From NCBI GenBank assembly GCA_026986455.1, contig JALSON010000295.1:1-8652 (forward strand): 8,652 nucleotides of DNA. Direction: 5' to 3'. The translations under genes and the position numbers were made by a program. This document shows, in pieces, positions 7,783-8,652 of the stretch. Under the pieces are notes generated by a model. The model saw nothing but the letters and a program-made list of their open reading frames with translations, was not told the origin of the DNA and ran no database searches. The stretch's first letter is position 1. Every line of letters starts with the position of its first letter. The stretch is from Thermococcaceae archaeon (GTDB taxonomy: Archaea; Methanobacteriota_B; Thermococci; Thermococcales; Thermococcaceae).

Positions 7783-8442
7783 TCACCCCCTCAGAGCCTC
7801 GGCTTCTCCCATACTGAAGAGCTCGGGTTGAGATTTCTTGACGTACCACAGAACCGTTGCGGTTACAACCGCCGCCGCCGGCCCGGCTGTTACGAGGTGC
7901 GCAAATGCCATTGCGGGGACAGAGACCCAGAAGGTGTATGGGCAGTATCCCGGCTGGATGTAGGGCTGAAGCCCGAACTCAAAGCCAGCAACTATTGCTG
8001 CGGTCACAAGCGCCACGTATGCTCCTATACCTGCCGCCGCGACATCGCTGAGCTTCTTCCTCAGGAGCCTGTAGGTATAGTATCCCACGAAGGGAAGAAC
8101 CACCGCCATGTTAAATGCGTTGGCAGCATAGGTTGTGATTCCCCCATCCCCGAAAAAGAGTGCCTGTATCAGCAACACTATGGATATTGAAACCGTTGCT
8201 GCCCACGGTCCTATGAGTATCGCTATGATCGTTCCCCCAACAATGTGGGCCGTTGTTCCATCAGGAACCGGCAGGTTGTACATCATGACCAGGAACGAGA
8301 ATGCTGTCAGAACTCCAAGGAGAGGTACCTGTCTCGGATGGAGGTTCTTGAGCCATTTGATTCCCCTGTACCAGAAGGGTATCATAACTATGTAAAAAAG
8401 GACACATGTGTAAGGTCCCAGGTATCCATCCGGTATGTGCAA
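7783..8442 (-). CDS. cbiM: Ni/Co ECF transporter substrate-binding membrane protein CbiM (TTG start)
   Basis: This integral membrane S-component binds Ni2+ or Co2+ and gives the transporter its substrate choice. It has 219 residues with about six to seven hydrophobic segments. The chosen start is TTG 8442, which yields MHIPDGYLGP. In known CbiM/NikM proteins the free N-terminal Met and His2 coordinate the metal together with a His near position 67. Here His2 and His66 (in GTTAHIVGG, 63-71) fit that spacing. Other conserved parts are ALFFGDGGITTYAANAFNM (94-112) and the AHLVTAGP helix (181-188). The ATG at 8448 would add Met-Glu in front and bury the motif, and it stands too close to the SD. 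Nickel and cobalt cannot be told apart from sequence. Thermococcales need nickel for NiFe hydrogenases, so nickel is a reasonable guess. Confidence 0.92.
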   Translation of the reverse strand: MHIPDGYLGPYTCVLFYIVMIPFWYRGIKWLKNLHPRQVPLLGVLTAFSFLVMMYNLPVPDGTTAHIVGGTIIAILIGPWAATVSISIVLLIQALFFGDGGITTYAANAFNMAVVLPFVGYYTYRLLRKKLSDVAAAGIGAYVALVTAAIVAGFEFGLQPYIQPGYCPYTFWVSVPAMAFAHLVTAGPAAAVVTATVLWYVKKSQPELFSMGEAEALRG

Positions 8443-8448
8443 TTCCAT

Positions 8449-8454
8449 CCCTCC
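8449..8454 (-). promoter_or_regulatory. ribosome binding site that favours the cbiM TTG start
   Basis: On the minus strand GGAGGG (8454-8449) is followed directly by ATG (8448-8446), GAA and then TTG (8442-8440). The spacing is 0 bases to ATG but 6 bases to TTG, the normal distance. This supports initiation at TTG. Confidence 0.65.
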
Positions 8455-8488
8455 ACTGGTATTATCAAATTCAGAAATCGTGGCACGG

Positions 8489-8503
8489 TATAAAAAGCTT
8501 TTC
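8489..8503 (-). promoter_or_regulatory. BRE/TATA promoter of the cbiMNQO operon
   Basis: The minus strand reads GAAAAGC (8503-8497, BRE-like) followed by TTTTTATA (8496-8489). The expected start, about 25 bases downstream of the TATA centre, falls near 8464-8470. That leaves a leader of about 22-28 bases that just accommodates the SD. The leader is too short for a metal or cobalamin riboswitch, so any control is likely by a DNA-binding protein. Confidence 0.65.
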
Positions 8504-8519
8504 GGAACTTAAGTAGCAC

Positions 8520-8541
8520 AACTAAAGGTGAAAAAGGAGGC
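8520..8541 (-). terminator. T-rich 3' flank of the right-hand gene, possible terminator
   Basis: Just after the stop of the right-hand gene the minus strand has CCTCCTTTTTCACCTTTAG, with a run of five T at 8535-8531 and a weaker TTT. T-runs are the basic archaeal termination signal. A 6-base inverted repeat CCCCTG / CAGGGG (8552-8557 / 8574-8579) lies upstream in the coding end. The signal is modest and cannot be confirmed by eye. Confidence 0.35.
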
Positions 8542-8652
8542 TCAGAGGTAACCCCTGTCCTCTTCTTCCTGGGCAGGGGGCATCTGCTGCTCCAGCATTG
8601 CCCGCTGCATCTCCTGAACTTTCTTCAGGATTTCCTCTGTCTCCTTTGCCCT
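8542..8652 (-). CDS. unidentified protein, C-terminal 36 residues (5' part outside window)
   Basis: The minus-strand frame is open from the window edge to TGA 8542-8544 and encodes 36 residues. The segment starts with RAKETEEILKKVQEMQRAML and ends in EEEDRGYL. It is rich in Glu, Lys and Gln, has hydrophobic residues spaced like a coiled-coil or amphipathic helix, then a short Gln/Pro stretch (EQQMPPAQ) and an acidic tail. I do not recognise the protein. Its stop is followed by a T-rich flank, and its reading direction is the same as cbiMNQO, 99 bases upstream of cbiM. The cbi operon has its own promoter, so a functional link is not implied. Codon use (GAG, AAG, CAG) is like the neighbours, which supports a real gene. 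Confidence 0.6.
   Translation of the reverse strand, partial: RAKETEEILKKVQEMQRAMLEQQMPPAQEEEDRGYL

Noticed and set aside
7711..8190. Plus-strand open frame of 159 codons opposite cbiN and cbiM
   Set aside because: It is Cys/Arg/His rich by chance of frame. The opposite strand encodes conserved membrane proteins with proper starts.
8443..8488. Nickel/cobalt or cobalamin riboswitch ahead of cbiM
   Set aside because: The predicted leader is under 30 bases and shows no conserved riboswitch elements.

Overview
The window looks like chromosomal DNA of a hyperthermophilic euryarchaeon of the order Thermococcales (Thermococcus, Pyrococcus or Palaeococcus type). The grounds are an ADP-dependent sugar kinase of the modified archaeal Embden-Meyerhof pathway, a mannosylglycerate operon in the order known from Pyrococcus horikoshii, TATA/BRE promoters, and Shine-Dalgarno sequences that match the GGAGGTGATC anti-SD complement. 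Genus or species cannot be fixed from the sequence alone. No mobile element, CRISPR array, tRNA or rRNA was seen. No stretch longer than about 110 bases lacks a gene.

Region 1 (2-5724, plus strand) is sugar-phosphate metabolism. The 3' two thirds of an ADP-dependent phosphofructokinase gene (pfkC) is followed after 107 bases, which hold a good promoter, by a tight four-gene operon. Its genes are mpgS (mannosyl-3-phosphoglycerate synthase), mpgP (its phosphatase), manC (fused mannose-1-phosphate guanylyltransferase / mannose-6-phosphate isomerase) and manB (phosphomannomutase). Together they take fructose-6-phosphate through Man-6-P, Man-1-P and GDP-mannose, join the mannose to 3-phosphoglycerate, and dephosphorylate the product to the compatible solute alpha-mannosylglycerate. 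PfkC competes for the same fructose-6-phosphate, so the locus sits on a glycolysis / solute branch point.

Region 2 (5721-8442, minus strand) is an energy-coupling-factor transporter operon for Ni2+ or Co2+, in the order cbiM-cbiN-cbiQ-cbiO from the promoter near 8490. It converges on manB with a 4-base overlap of the two coding ends, and a stem-loop sequence covers both stop codons.

Region 3 (8542-8652, minus strand) is the C-terminal tail of an unidentified charged, probably coiled-coil protein that lies mostly beyond the right edge.

The genes belong to known families and I see no clearly undescribed system. The observations most worth following are a TTG start for cbiM that restores the metal-binding N-terminal Met-His, the hairpin over the convergent stop codons, a candidate operator in the mpgS promoter, a possible internal promoter in front of manC, and the linkage of pfkC with the mannosylglycerate operon.
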